Source: Streptomyces huiliensis (GTDB taxonomy: Bacteria > Actinomycetota > Actinomycetes > Streptomycetales > Streptomycetaceae). Taken from it: 59,406 bases of DNA. The notes under the pieces are model-generated. The model was not told the DNA's origin. It was given only the letters and a program-made list of their open reading frames with translations, and made no database searches. The DNA lies in NCBI RefSeq assembly GCF_020037025.1, contig NZ_JAIQLH010000087.1, positions 1-59,406 on the forward strand, given 5' to 3'. The position numbers and the translations under genes are program-made. Shown one piece after another: positions 47,138 through 54,627 of this stretch. Positions within the stretch are counted from its first letter, which is position 1; every line of letters starts with the position of its first letter.

Positions 47138-48021
47138 GTGCGGGAACGAGCGCATCCCCGGCGGCGACGAGCACATCCCCGGCGGTCGCGCCCGGCTACC
47201 GGGCGGGCCGCACGCTGCCGCTGCGCGTCGAGGCGGCGCGGCAGTTGCGGCGCCGGCGCACCCTGGTGATCGGGGGTGTGCTGGCGGTCCTGCCGTTCGT
47301 CCTGATCGCGGCGTTCGCGATCGGCGGCCGGCCGGGCGGACGGGACAACCGGGTGACGCTGATGGACACCGCCACCGCCTCCGGGCCCAACTTCGCGGCC
47401 ACGGCCCTGTTCGTCTCGGCCGGGTTCCTGCTGGTGGTGCCGGTGGCGCTGTTCTGCGGCGACACGGTGGCGTCGGAGGCGGGCTGGTCGTCGCTGCGCT
47501 ACCTGCTGGCGGCGCCCGTGCCCCGGACGCGGCTGCTGGTGAGCAAGCTGACGGTGGCGCTGGGGTTCAGCGCGGCGGCGATCCTGCTGCTCCCGCTGGT
47601 CGCACTGGCGGCGGGCACGGCCGCGTACGGCTGGGGGCCGCTGCGGATCCCCACCGGCGGGACGCTCCCGGCGGACACGGCGGTGGCCCGGCTGGCGATC
47701 GTCGTCCTGTACGTCTTCGTCAGCCAACTCGTCACCGCCGCCCTGGCGTTCTGGCTGTCGACGGTGACGGACGCGCCGCTCGGCGCGGTCGGCGGAGCCA
47801 TGGGCCTGACGGTGCTCGGCAACGTCCTGGACGCGGTCACCGCGCTCGGCCACTGGCGCGACCTGCTGCCCGCGCACTGGCAGTACGCCTGGGCGGACGC
47901 CCTCCAGCCGCACGCCGAGTGGGGCGGCATGGTGAAGGGGACGTCGGTGTCGGTGGCGTACGCGCTGGTCCTGTTCGCGCTGGCGTTCCGGCACTTCCGG
48001 GCGAAGGACGTGGTCTCCTGA
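47134..48021 (+). CDS. ABC transporter permease (ABC-2 type)
   Basis: 295 aa, six transmembrane helices in the ABC-2 arrangement: LVIGGVLAVLPFVLIAAFAI, NFAATALFVSAGFLLVVPVALF, and GWSSLRYLLAAPVPRTRLLVSKL between helices 2 and 3. The C-terminal helix VSVAYALVLFALAF is followed by RHFRAKDVVS. Its start overlaps the fusion gene (ATGA), so it is the membrane partner of that ATPase. The first 22 residues, Ser/Ala/Thr/Pro-rich, are encoded by a duplicated 21-bp unit. Confidence 0.9.
   Translation: MSAGTSASPAATSTSPAVAPGYRAGRTLPLRVEAARQLRRRRTLVIGGVLAVLPFVLIAAFAIGGRPGGRDNRVTLMDTATASGPNFAATALFVSAGFLLVVPVALFCGDTVASEAGWSSLRYLLAAPVPRTRLLVSKLTVALGFSAAAILLLPLVALAAGTAAYGWGPLRIPTGGTLPADTAVARLAIVVLYVFVSQLVTAALAFWLSTVTDAPLGAVGGAMGLTVLGNVLDAVTALGHWRDLLPAHWQYAWADALQPHAEWGGMVKGTSVSVAYALVLFALAFRHFRAKDVVS
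47146..47187. repeat. In-frame tandem repeat, 2 x 21 bp
   Basis: ACGAGCGCATCCCCGGCGGC and ACGAGCACATCCCCGGCGGT (each plus one base) near the 5' end of the ABC-2 permease gene, coding for TSASPAA / TSTSPAV. Confidence 0.8.
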
Positions 48022-48037
48022 CGGCTTCCGGCGGGTA

Positions 48038-48059
48038 ACGGCCCCTGGTGACGGGCCGT
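48038..48059 (+). terminator. Hairpin after the permease gene
   Basis: ACGGCCC / GGGCCGT with an eight-base loop, 17 bases after the permease stop. Modest stem; probable terminator. Confidence 0.5.
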
Positions 48060-48120
48060 CCGGGCGTTCTGCCAGGCTGACCCGTGCCCGCGTGAGCTCC
48101 CCTCGTACGGAGGTTCCCCC

Positions 48121-49032
48121 ATGGACGACGCAGCAGTGGACGACACGGCAGTGGATGACACAGTAGTGGACGACACAGCGGCCATCGCGCCGGAGGCCGC
48201 GGCCCGCGCCCTCTGGCGGTTGGCCGAACCGGTGCACGCCGTCACCTACTTCGCCCCCGAGGCGCGGGCGGCCTACGAGGAGGCGGGGCTGCGCGGCTGG
48301 CGGCGCGGCTACTTCGCCGGCCGCGCCGCCCCCTTCGGTCCGGTCGGCCCGGAGCCGGTGGCGGCCTCCTTCTTCGGCTTCGCCCCGGACACGGTGGCCG
48401 GCGCGCTGCCGTCCGTCTGGGAGATCGTCTCCCCCGGCCGCGCCCTGGAACTGCGGCGGTCGGGCGCCCGGAACGCGCTGCGCCGGCTGCTCGCCGGCCG
48501 CGACGAGGAGGTCGGCAGAGCCGCCGGCCTCCTCGCGGACCGCGTCCGCGAACTGGACTGCGGCGGACGGGTGCTGAGCGCCGCCAACATGGCGCTCGGC
48601 CTCCCCGTCGACCCCCTCGACCGGCTCTGGCACGCGGCCACCCTGCTGCGCGAGCACCGCGGCGACGGGCATGTGGCGGCGCTGGTCGCGGCCGACCTGG
48701 ACGGCTGCGAGTCCCTCGCCCTGCGCGCCGGCATCGACGTCCCGCGCTCCGAACTCCAGCCGTACCGCGGCTGGACGGACGAGGAGTGGGCCGCGGCCGT
48801 CCACCGCCTGACCGCCCGCGGCCTCCTCGCCCCCGACGGCACCGCCACCGACGAGGGCCACCGGCTGCACGCCTCCGTCGAGGCGGCGACGGACCGGGCG
48901 GCGTCCCGCCCGTGGCGAACCGTCGAGCCGGCGGAACTCCGGGAGTTGACGACCGCCCTCACCCCGCTCTCCCGCGCCTGCGCGGCGGCGCTCCGCTTCC
49001 CGAACCCGATCGGCCTGCCGGAACCGGACTGA
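48121..49032 (+). CDS. SCO6745-family protein
   Basis: 303 aa. LWRLAEPVHAVTYFAPEARAAYEEAGLRGWRRGYFAGRAAPFG, SFFGFAPDTVAGALPSVWEI, and HVAALVAADLDGCESLAL are the landmarks of the SCO6745 family, a mostly actinobacterial all-helical family with a possible winged-helix C-terminal part and unknown function. GGAGG precedes ATG 48121. The first 20 residues (MDDAAVDDTAVDDTVVDDTA) are a fourfold 15-bp repeat giving a strongly acidic tail that is not part of the family domain. Confidence 0.85.
   Translation: MDDAAVDDTAVDDTVVDDTAAIAPEAAARALWRLAEPVHAVTYFAPEARAAYEEAGLRGWRRGYFAGRAAPFGPVGPEPVAASFFGFAPDTVAGALPSVWEIVSPGRALELRRSGARNALRRLLAGRDEEVGRAAGLLADRVRELDCGGRVLSAANMALGLPVDPLDRLWHAATLLREHRGDGHVAALVAADLDGCESLALRAGIDVPRSELQPYRGWTDEEWAAAVHRLTARGLLAPDGTATDEGHRLHASVEAATDRAASRPWRTVEPAELRELTTALTPLSRACAAALRFPNPIGLPEPD
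48124..48183. repeat. In-frame tandem repeat, 4 x 15 bp
   Basis: GACGACGCAGCAGTG, GACGACACGGCAGTG, GATGACACAGTAGTG, GACGACACAGCGGCC, directly after the start codon of the SCO6745-family gene. Each unit codes D-D-(A/T)-(A/V)-(V/A). Confidence 0.9.
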
Positions 49033-49093
49033 CCGCCGGTCTTTACCGCAAATTCACGTGCGACGGGGCGGCGGCGGGCGTGAGGATCACCCC

Positions 49094-49618
49094 ATGACGG
49101 AGTACGAGGCGTTGCTGATCGGCGGGCGCTCCGGCGTCGGCAAGTCCACGGTGGGGTGGGAGGTTTCCGCGCTCCTGGAGGAGGCGGGCGTCCCCCACTG
49201 CGTCCTGGACGGCGACTACCTGGGGCACGTGAGCCCGGCCCCGCCGGACGACCCGCACCGCGCGGCCCTCACCGAGCGCAACCTGGCGGCGGTCTGGGCG
49301 AACTTCGCGGCGCTCGGCCACCGCCGGCTGGTCTACACGAACACGGCGAGCGTGCTGGAGGACGGCCTCTTCCGCCGCGCCCTGGGCGGCGACTCCCTCC
49401 GCCTCGTCCGCGTCCTCCTCACCGCCTCGGACGAGACGGCGGCGGCCCGCCTCGCCCGCCGCGAATCCGGCTCCCACCTCACCGCCCACCTCCACCGCAG
49501 CCGCACCGCGGCCCGCCGCCTGGACGCGGAGGCCCCGGCCGACACGGTCCGGGTGACCACGGACGGGCGGCGGGTGCGGGAGATCGCCCGGGAGGTGGTG
49601 GGGGTGGCGGGGTGGTGA
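49094..49618 (+). CDS. P-loop nucleotide kinase-like protein
   Basis: 174 aa. Walker A GGRSGVGKSTVGWEV near residue 10, then LDGDYLGHVSP, ALGHRRLVYTNTAS, and an Arg-rich LID-like part (ETAAARLARRESGSHLTAHLHRSRTAARR). The layout matches small AAA/adenylylsulfate-kinase-like phosphotransferases of Streptomyces. GAGGAT lies before ATG 49094. It follows the SCO6745-family gene in the same direction with a 61-bp gap. Substrate unknown. Confidence 0.75.
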   Translation: MTEYEALLIGGRSGVGKSTVGWEVSALLEEAGVPHCVLDGDYLGHVSPAPPDDPHRAALTERNLAAVWANFAALGHRRLVYTNTASVLEDGLFRRALGGDSLRLVRVLLTASDETAAARLARRESGSHLTAHLHRSRTAARRLDAEAPADTVRVTTDGRRVREIAREVVGVAGW

Positions 49619-49647
49619 GGGGCCCGGCGGTGCCGCGGCGGGCATCG

Positions 49648-49669
49648 ACGCGGCACGCGCGAGCCGCGT
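49648..49669. terminator. Bidirectional hairpin
   Basis: ACGCGGC / GCCGCGT with an eight-base loop between the convergent P-loop and membrane-protein genes. Confidence 0.5.
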
Positions 49670-49719
49670 GACCTGGCCGGTGCCGGCCGGGTGGGCGGCG
49701 TCCGGCCGACCGCCCCTCG

Positions 49720-50748
49720 TCAGCTGTCCTTGATCAGCCGGTAGACCGGTGTGAAGATCATCCCGCCGAGGACGAACCAGCCGGCGCCCCGGCAGAACGC
49801 CTGGAGGTCGTGCGCCGGGTAACCGGCGAGGGCGGCCGTACAGCCGTAGGCCACGGCCACGGCGACCAGGGCACGCAAGGACTGGCTGATTGGCGACCAG
49901 GCGAGTTCGCTCAGCTGGTCCGGCTCGGGGCCGAAGGCGAACACGAAGACCCAGGGCAGCATGCACAGCCCGCCGATGGCCGCGACCATCGCCCAGGCGC
50001 CCTCGTCGACGCCGCCCGCCTTCAGGTCCACCCGCCACCGCTGGTCCGCCAGCCCGCGCAGCTCCCGGAGCTCGGCGTGGTAGCCGCCGAGGGAGGGGGC
50101 ATCGGGAGCCCACAGCACCGGAAGGCGCTCGCCCTGTCGCAGCGGCCGACCGGTGTGGACCGGCCCGACGGGCAGCCGTGCGGGACCACCGGGGACGGAG
50201 ACGCGGAGCCGGCTGGAGTAGCCCACGACGCGGTCGGGGCGGTCGTCGTCGTAGTCCTTGCCGACGACGCGCGGGGGTTCGGCGATGGTGGCGGTCGCGA
50301 CCTCGGCGCCCGCCCGCTGAAGGGCGGCCTGCGGGGCGTCGCGCCCCGGCAGGCCCAGGAACGTGGCGGTGGTCATGGCTGCCGCCAGCAGGAGGAGGTT
50401 CGCGCCGACCTGCCGGGTCCGGATCCAGCCGTCCGACTCGTACGGCGTGTCGTGGTCCCACTCCCGCCTCCGGCGGCCCCTCCGCCCCGAGCGTGCACCC
50501 TTCTCCAGGGAGACACCGTCCTCGGGCTCCGGGTACCACCCGCTCACCCCCCGCACCCACAGCAGCACCGCCCGCACCACCATGGCCCCGGCCGCCGTCC
50601 AGACGCAGACGAGGACGCCCGTGTGCGGCGCCGGCTGGTGGTCGATGCCCAGGGCCCAGACGCAGGCGGCCAGGGTGGCGGCACAGGCCACGCCGGCGCA
50701 GAGACGTATGGCGTGCGTGAGCACGTCGCGGATGGTCAGGTACGGCAC
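49720..50748 (-). CDS. Membrane hypothetical protein
   Basis: 342 aa from the GTG at 50748 (G-rich ribosome binding site); a GTG at 50817 in the same frame is an alternative adding 23 residues. Four or five transmembrane helices: CAGVACAATLAACVWALG, VLVCVWTAAGAMVVRAVLLW, VGANLLLLAAAMTTATFLG, then a large loop of about 130 residues (residues 145-240, beta-rich) and two more helices near the end (AAIGGLCMLPWVFVFAF, LRALVAVAVAYGCTAALAGY). Family not recognised. It is transcribed away from the copper operon, from which it is separated by about 280 bp containing a CsoR-like box. Confidence 0.68.
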   Translation of the reverse strand: MPYLTIRDVLTHAIRLCAGVACAATLAACVWALGIDHQPAPHTGVLVCVWTAAGAMVVRAVLLWVRGVSGWYPEPEDGVSLEKGARSGRRGRRRREWDHDTPYESDGWIRTRQVGANLLLLAAAMTTATFLGLPGRDAPQAALQRAGAEVATATIAEPPRVVGKDYDDDRPDRVVGYSSRLRVSVPGGPARLPVGPVHTGRPLRQGERLPVLWAPDAPSLGGYHAELRELRGLADQRWRVDLKAGGVDEGAWAMVAAIGGLCMLPWVFVFAFGPEPDQLSELAWSPISQSLRALVAVAVAYGCTAALAGYPAHDLQAFCRGAGWFVLGGMIFTPVYRLIKDS

Positions 50749-50885
50749 GGGCCCCCCACGGCAGCGAATACCGGATGTCGAGACGTCCGCCTCGCGGACG
50801 CGGGCCCAGTGGATCACGCGGAACGGATCTTGGAAAACCGCCCGTGACCAGGGAAGACCTCCCTCGGCGGCACCTTGCGTCGCAG

Positions 50886-50903
50886 ATACCCCCCGGGGGT
50901 AAT
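50886..50903. promoter_or_regulatory. CsoR-type copper box 1
   Basis: ATACCCCCCGGGGGTAAT: the CsoR palindrome with one deviating base at the right end. It lies nearer the divergent membrane-protein gene than the copper operon. Confidence 0.75.
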
Positions 50904-50924
50904 TGATTCTTCTCTCCGAACCCC

Positions 50925-50953
50925 TTGCCCGTCATACACCCTGGGGGTATACA
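50925..50953 (+). promoter_or_regulatory. Candidate promoter of the copper operon
   Basis: TTGCCC (50925-50930) and TATACA (50948-50953) with a 17-base spacer. Box 2 covers the spacer and -10, so CsoR bound there would block polymerase. Confidence 0.55.
50934..50950. promoter_or_regulatory. CsoR-type copper box 2
   Basis: ATACACCCTGGGGGTAT: palindrome with ATAC/GTAT ends and central CCCTGGG. Overlaps the candidate -10 region. Confidence 0.82.
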
Positions 50954-50969
50954 TAGAGACGTTCGAGGG

Positions 50970-50986
50970 ATACCCCCCAGGGGTAT
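50970..50986. promoter_or_regulatory. CsoR-type copper box 3
   Basis: ATACCCCCCAGGGGTAT, 41 bp upstream of the copZ start and downstream of the candidate promoter. With box 2 it places two repressor tetramers around the transcription start. Confidence 0.85.
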
Positions 50987-51027
50987 AAGATCCCTACGGA
51001 GCCAAGCCGCACACCAGGAGGCACCCC

Positions 51028-51267
51028 ATGTCGACCCCCACCACCGCCACCCCCTCCGTCACCACCACCTACGCCGTCACCGGCATGAGCTGCGGCCACT
51101 GCGAGTCCGCCGTCAGCAAGGCGGTCGGGGCGCTCGGCGCCGTGCGCGCCGTGGCGGTCGACGTGGCCGCCGGGCGGGTCACCGTCACCACGGCCGGCGA
51201 GCCCGACGACGCCGCCGTCGCCGAGGCCGTGGACGACGCCGGGTACGAGCTCGCCGGCCGCGTCTGA
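51028..51267 (+). CDS. copZ: Copper chaperone CopZ
   Basis: 79 aa heavy-metal-associated domain with the Cu(I) site GMSCGHCESAV (residues 19-29) and a ferredoxin-like fold. AGGAGG precedes ATG 51028. It carries Cu(I) to the CopA ATPase or to the CsoR repressor in the cytoplasm. First gene of the operon behind three CsoR-type boxes; a GC-rich hairpin separates it from copA, which may leave copZ more highly expressed. Confidence 0.93.
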   Translation: MSTPTTATPSVTTTYAVTGMSCGHCESAVSKAVGALGAVRAVAVDVAAGRVTVTTAGEPDDAAVAEAVDDAGYELAGRV

Positions 51268-51290
51268 GAGTCCCCCAGCCCCCTGCCCCC

Positions 51291-51319
51291 GCCGGGGCCG
51301 ACCGCAGACCGGCCCCGGC
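51291..51319 (+). terminator. Hairpin between copZ and copA
   Basis: Perfect 10-bp stem GCCGGGGCCG / CGGCCCCGGC with a nine-base loop. Could be a partial terminator or an mRNA stabiliser setting the copZ:copA ratio. Confidence 0.6.
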
Positions 51320-51345
51320 GACTCCCCCCAGCCACAGGAGCAGCG

Positions 51346-53610
51346 ATGCCCAGCACCACCACCGGGACCTCCGGCACGGACCGCGTCGAACTCGCCATCG
51401 GCGGCATGACGTGCGCGTCGTGCGCGGCCCGCGTCGAGAAGAAGCTCAACCGCATGGAAGGGGTGGCGGCCACCGTCAACTACGCGACCGAGAAGGCGCA
51501 GGTCACCTACGACGCCGGCGTCACGGTGGCCGACCTGGTCGCCACGGTCGAGGCGACGGGGTACACGGCGGCGCCGCCCGCTCCGGCCCGTTCCGCCGAC
51601 GAGCGGGACGAAGCCGCCGAGAAGGCTGCCGACGACGAGCTGCGCCCGCTCCGCGAGCGGCTGATCACCGCCGTGGTGCTGGCGGTGCCGGTGGTGGTGC
51701 TGTCGATGGTCCCGGCCCTGCAGTTCGAGTACTGGCAGTGGCTGTGCCTGACGCTGACCGCGCCGGTCGTCACCTACGCTGCCTGGCCGTTCCACCGGGC
51801 CGCGTTCACCAACGCCCGGCACGGCGCGGCCACCATGGACACGCTGATCTCGCTCGGCACGTCGGCGGCGTTCCTCTGGTCCCTGTGGGCGCTGTTCCTC
51901 GGGCACGCGGGCATGCCGGGCATGACGCACTCCTTCGAGCTGACGATCGCGCGGGGCGACGGCGCCGAGAACATCTACCTGGAGGCGGCGGCGGGCGTGA
52001 CCGCCTTCATCCTGGCGGGCCGCTACTTCGAGGCCCGGTCCAAGCGCCGGGCGGGCGCGGCGCTGCGGGCGCTGCTGGAGCTGGGCGCCAAGGAGGTGAC
52101 CGTCCTCCGGAACGGCCGGGAGGTGCTGATCCGCACCGAGGAGCTGGCCGTGGGCGACCGCTTCGTCGTCCGCCCCGGGGAGAAGATCGCGACGGACGGC
52201 ACGGTGGTCGAGGGCGGTTCGGCCGTGGACGCGTCGATGCTCACCGGCGAGTCGGTGCCGGTCGAGGTCGGGGTCGGCGACGCGGTCACCGGTGCCACGA
52301 TCAACGCGGGCGGCCGGCTGGTGGTCGAGGCCACCCGGGTCGGTGCGGACACCCAGCTGGCGCGGATGGCCCGGCTGGTGGAGGACGCCCAGAACGGCAA
52401 GGCCGCCGCGCAGCGGCTCGCCGACCGGATCTCGGCCGTCTTCGTCCCCGTCGTCATCGCGCTCGCGCTGGGCACGCTCGCCTTCTGGCTGCTGAGCGGC
52501 GCCGGGCTGACCGCTGCGTTCACCGCCGCCGTGGCCGTCCTGATCATCGCCTGCCCGTGCGCCCTGGGCCTCGCAACCCCGACCGCGCTGATGGTCGGCA
52601 CCGGGCGCGGCGCGCAGCTGGGCATCCTGATCAAGGGCCCGGAGGCGCTGGAGACCACGCGTGGCGTGGACACGATCGTGCTGGACAAGACGGGCACCGT
52701 CACCACCGGCCGGATGACCCTGCTGGCCGTCACCGCTGCGGGGGGCACGGCGGAGGACGAGGTGCTGCGGCTGGCCGGGGCGCTGGAGCACGCCTCGGAG
52801 CACCCGATCGCCCGGGCCGTGGCGGCGGGCGCGGCCGAGCGGGTCGGCGCGCTGCCGGTGCCGGAGGACTTCGCCAACGTCCCCGGGCTCGGGGTGCAGG
52901 GTGTCGTGGACGGGCACGCGGTGCTCGTCGGCCGGGAGAAGCTGCTCGCCGAGTGGGCGATGAGCCTGCCCGAGGAGCTGGCGGCGGCGCGGGACGCGGC
53001 CGAGGCGGCCGGCCGGACGGCGGTCCTGGTGGCCTGGAACGGCGCGCCGCGGGCGGTGCTGGAGGTCGCGGACGCGGTGAAGGAGACCAGTCCGGAGGCG
53101 GTGCGGCGGCTGCGGGCGCTGGGCCTGACCCCGATCCTGCTGACCGGCGACAACCAGGCGGTGGCGGAGGCCGTGGCCGCCGAGGTGGGCATCGACGAGG
53201 TGATCGCCGAGGTGCTGCCCGAGGACAAGGTGGCCGTGGTGAAGCGGCTGCAGGCCGAGGGCCGCTCGGTGGCCATGGTCGGTGACGGCGTCAACGACGC
53301 GGCGGCGCTGGCCCAGGCGGACCTCGGGCTGGCGATGGGCACGGGCACCGACGCGGCCATCGAGGCCGGCGACCTCACCCTCGTCCGGGGCGACCTGCGG
53401 GCGGCGGCGGACGCGATCCGGCTCTCGCGCAAGACGCTGGGCACCATCAAGACCAACCTGTTCTGGGCCTTCGCCTACAACGTGGCCGCCCTCCCGCTGG
53501 CCGCGGCCGGCCTCCTCAACCCGATGATCGCGGGCGCGGCGATGGCCTTCTCCTCGGTCTTCGTGGTCGGCAACAGCCTGCGGCTCCGGAGCTTCCGCGC
53601 CGCCGAGTGA
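51346..53610 (+). CDS. copA: Copper-exporting P1B-type ATPase CopA
   Basis: 754 aa. One N-terminal HMA domain (GMTCASCAARVEKKLNR, residues 22-38) and eight predicted transmembrane helices. The transmembrane metal site is ACPCALGLATPTA near residue 402, the actuator loop MLTGESVPVE, phosphorylation site VLDKTGTVTTG with Asp near 447, the HP motif EHPIA, and the hinge MVGDGVNDAAALAQADLGLAMG near 645. It pumps Cu(I) out of the cytoplasm. CAGGAG precedes ATG 51346. Co-transcribed with copZ and presumably repressed by CsoR until copper rises. Confidence 0.96.
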   Translation: MPSTTTGTSGTDRVELAIGGMTCASCAARVEKKLNRMEGVAATVNYATEKAQVTYDAGVTVADLVATVEATGYTAAPPAPARSADERDEAAEKAADDELRPLRERLITAVVLAVPVVVLSMVPALQFEYWQWLCLTLTAPVVTYAAWPFHRAAFTNARHGAATMDTLISLGTSAAFLWSLWALFLGHAGMPGMTHSFELTIARGDGAENIYLEAAAGVTAFILAGRYFEARSKRRAGAALRALLELGAKEVTVLRNGREVLIRTEELAVGDRFVVRPGEKIATDGTVVEGGSAVDASMLTGESVPVEVGVGDAVTGATINAGGRLVVEATRVGADTQLARMARLVEDAQNGKAAAQRLADRISAVFVPVVIALALGTLAFWLLSGAGLTAAFTAAVAVLIIACPCALGLATPTALMVGTGRGAQLGILIKGPEALETTRGVDTIVLDKTGTVTTGRMTLLAVTAAGGTAEDEVLRLAGALEHASEHPIARAVAAGAAERVGALPVPEDFANVPGLGVQGVVDGHAVLVGREKLLAEWAMSLPEELAAARDAAEAAGRTAVLVAWNGAPRAVLEVADAVKETSPEAVRRLRALGLTPILLTGDNQAVAEAVAAEVGIDEVIAEVLPEDKVAVVKRLQAEGRSVAMVGDGVNDAAALAQADLGLAMGTGTDAAIEAGDLTLVRGDLRAAADAIRLSRKTLGTIKTNLFWAFAYNVAALPLAAAGLLNPMIAGAAMAFSSVFVVGNSLRLRSFRAAE

Positions 53611-53629
53611 GGCGGCGCCCCACCGAAGG

Positions 53630-53684
53630 ACACCGCGCGGTCGCCGGGCGGACGGTGACCGTCCGCCCGGCGACCGCGCGGTGT
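53630..53684. terminator. 55-base perfect palindrome after copA
   Basis: Two 27-base arms (53630-53656 and 53658-53684) are exact reverse complements around a single G; the arms include CGCGCGGTCGCCGGGCGGAC and its complement. Far longer than needed for termination; probably a strong bidirectional terminator. Confidence 0.85.
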
Positions 53685-53748
53685 CAGCCTCGTGATGAAT
53701 CCGTAACAGCGGGATCCCCCGCACCACCCGGCGCGTCTCTCCGGGTGA

Positions 53749-53790
53749 CGAACGCAAGAGCACGAACGCAAGAGCACGGACACGCGAGCA
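53749..53790. repeat. Tandem repeat, 3 x 14 bp
   Basis: CGAACGCAAGAGCA twice, then CGGACACGCGAGCA, in the 5' untranslated region of the small exported protein gene, ending 21 bases before its start. Confidence 0.85.
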
Positions 53791-53811
53791 CAGAGGAGAG
53801 GGTGCGACGCC

Positions 53812-54054
53812 ATGGCGCTGCCCCAGCTGTACAGGAACAGGATCACGGCCCTGGTAGCCGTCACGGTCTTCGGCTTCGCGGGCACCCTGACCGCGGCGGT
53901 CACCGCCGAGGCGGTCGGCCGCAGCGCCGCGGCGGACCTGCCCGCGAACACGCGCACGGGCACGGGCACGAGCACCGCCCCCGGCGACGGCACCGCCCAC
54001 ACCGTCGTGGTCGTCCGCGGCGCCCCGGCGGCGCAGGCCCTGTCCCGGCCCTGA
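53812..54054 (+). CDS. Small exported or membrane-anchored protein, 80 aa
   Basis: GAGGAGAGGG lies about ten bases before ATG 53812. An N-terminal hydrophobic segment (ITALVAVTVFGFAGTLTAAVTA) is preceded by basic residues, and then comes a Thr/Gly/Ala-rich tail (TRTGTGTSTAPGDGTAHTVVVV). Signal peptide or signal anchor; no Cys and no known family. Similar very small exported proteins are common in Streptomyces. The stop codon lies in the first unit of a 21-bp repeat. Function unknown. Confidence 0.6.
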   Translation: MALPQLYRNRITALVAVTVFGFAGTLTAAVTAEAVGRSAAADLPANTRTGTGTSTAPGDGTAHTVVVVRGAPAAQALSRP

Positions 54055-54104
54055 ACCCGACGGCTCCAGCCCTGAACCCGACGCCTCCGGCCCTGAGCCG
54101 ACGG
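54048..54104. repeat. Tandem repeat, about 2.7 x 21 bp, containing a stop codon
   Basis: GCCCTGAACCCGACGGCTCC and GCCCTGAACCCGACGCCTCC (each plus one base), then a partial GCCCTGAGCCGACGG. The TGA in CCCTGA of unit 1 ends the small exported protein; the array fills most of the convergent gap. Confidence 0.85.
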
Positions 54105-54123
54105 TCCCGCACGGACCCCCGCG

Positions 54124-54627
54124 CTAGGCGCGGTCGCACTCCAGCGCGTCCAGCCGCTTCCCGCCGCCGGACAGCGTCACCTTCACCTGGTTCCACGGCA
54201 GCCCGCCGGGCACCTGGTTGTGGGCCGCGGTGCAGACCAGTTGGATGCGGGCGGTACGGGTGAGGCGGGTGACGTCGACGGGCAGCCGGATGGCGACCCG
54301 GCCGCGTTCGGTCGTGACGAGGGTGTCCGTCTCGGGCCGGCGGATGCCGATGTCGCTGTAGATGCCGCGGGTGCGTTCCGCCTCGTTGGGCCCCTGGAGC
54401 ATCAGCCGTACCGCGTCCTCCGCCGTCACCGGGCCGTCCGCGGGCCGGGGGGTGGCGATGACGCCGGTCACCACGGCGAAGTACAGCCGGGCCGCCCAGC
54501 CGGGCGCACCCGGCTGGTGGACGCCGGTGGCGGGCTGGCCGAACTCGATGACCTCCGAGGGCTCGATACCGCAGCCCGCGAGCGTTCCCAGCAGGAGCGC
54601 CCCGGCCGCCGCGCGTCGGATCCTCAC
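54124..54627 (-). CDS. Lipoprotein of a two-component operon
   Basis: 167 aa. Signal with lipobox LLLGTLAGCGIEPS, then ARLYFAVVTGVIATPRPADG, EDAVRLMLQGPNEAERTRGIY and VTRLTRTARIQLVCTAAHNQ. The layout resembles GerMN/sporulation-type or CseA-like lipoproteins of Streptomyces. GTG 54627 overlaps the kinase stop (GTGA), so it is the third gene of the regulator-kinase operon. A plausible role is to modulate the kinase sensor domain on the outer face of the membrane (inference, by analogy with CseA). Confidence 0.82.
   Translation of the reverse strand: MRIRRAAAGALLLGTLAGCGIEPSEVIEFGQPATGVHQPGAPGWAARLYFAVVTGVIATPRPADGPVTAEDAVRLMLQGPNEAERTRGIYSDIGIRRPETDTLVTTERGRVAIRLPVDVTRLTRTARIQLVCTAAHNQVPGGLPWNQVKVTLSGGGKRLDALECDRA

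Noticed and set aside
46012..48870. A 952-codon antisense frame over the ABC fusion and permease genes
   Set aside because: No recognisable family; composition is that of a shadow of the real plus-strand genes, which have intact ATPase and permease motifs.
50932..54000. A 1022-codon antisense frame over copZ-copA
   Set aside because: Arg/Gly/His-rich without motifs; copA on the other strand is unambiguous.
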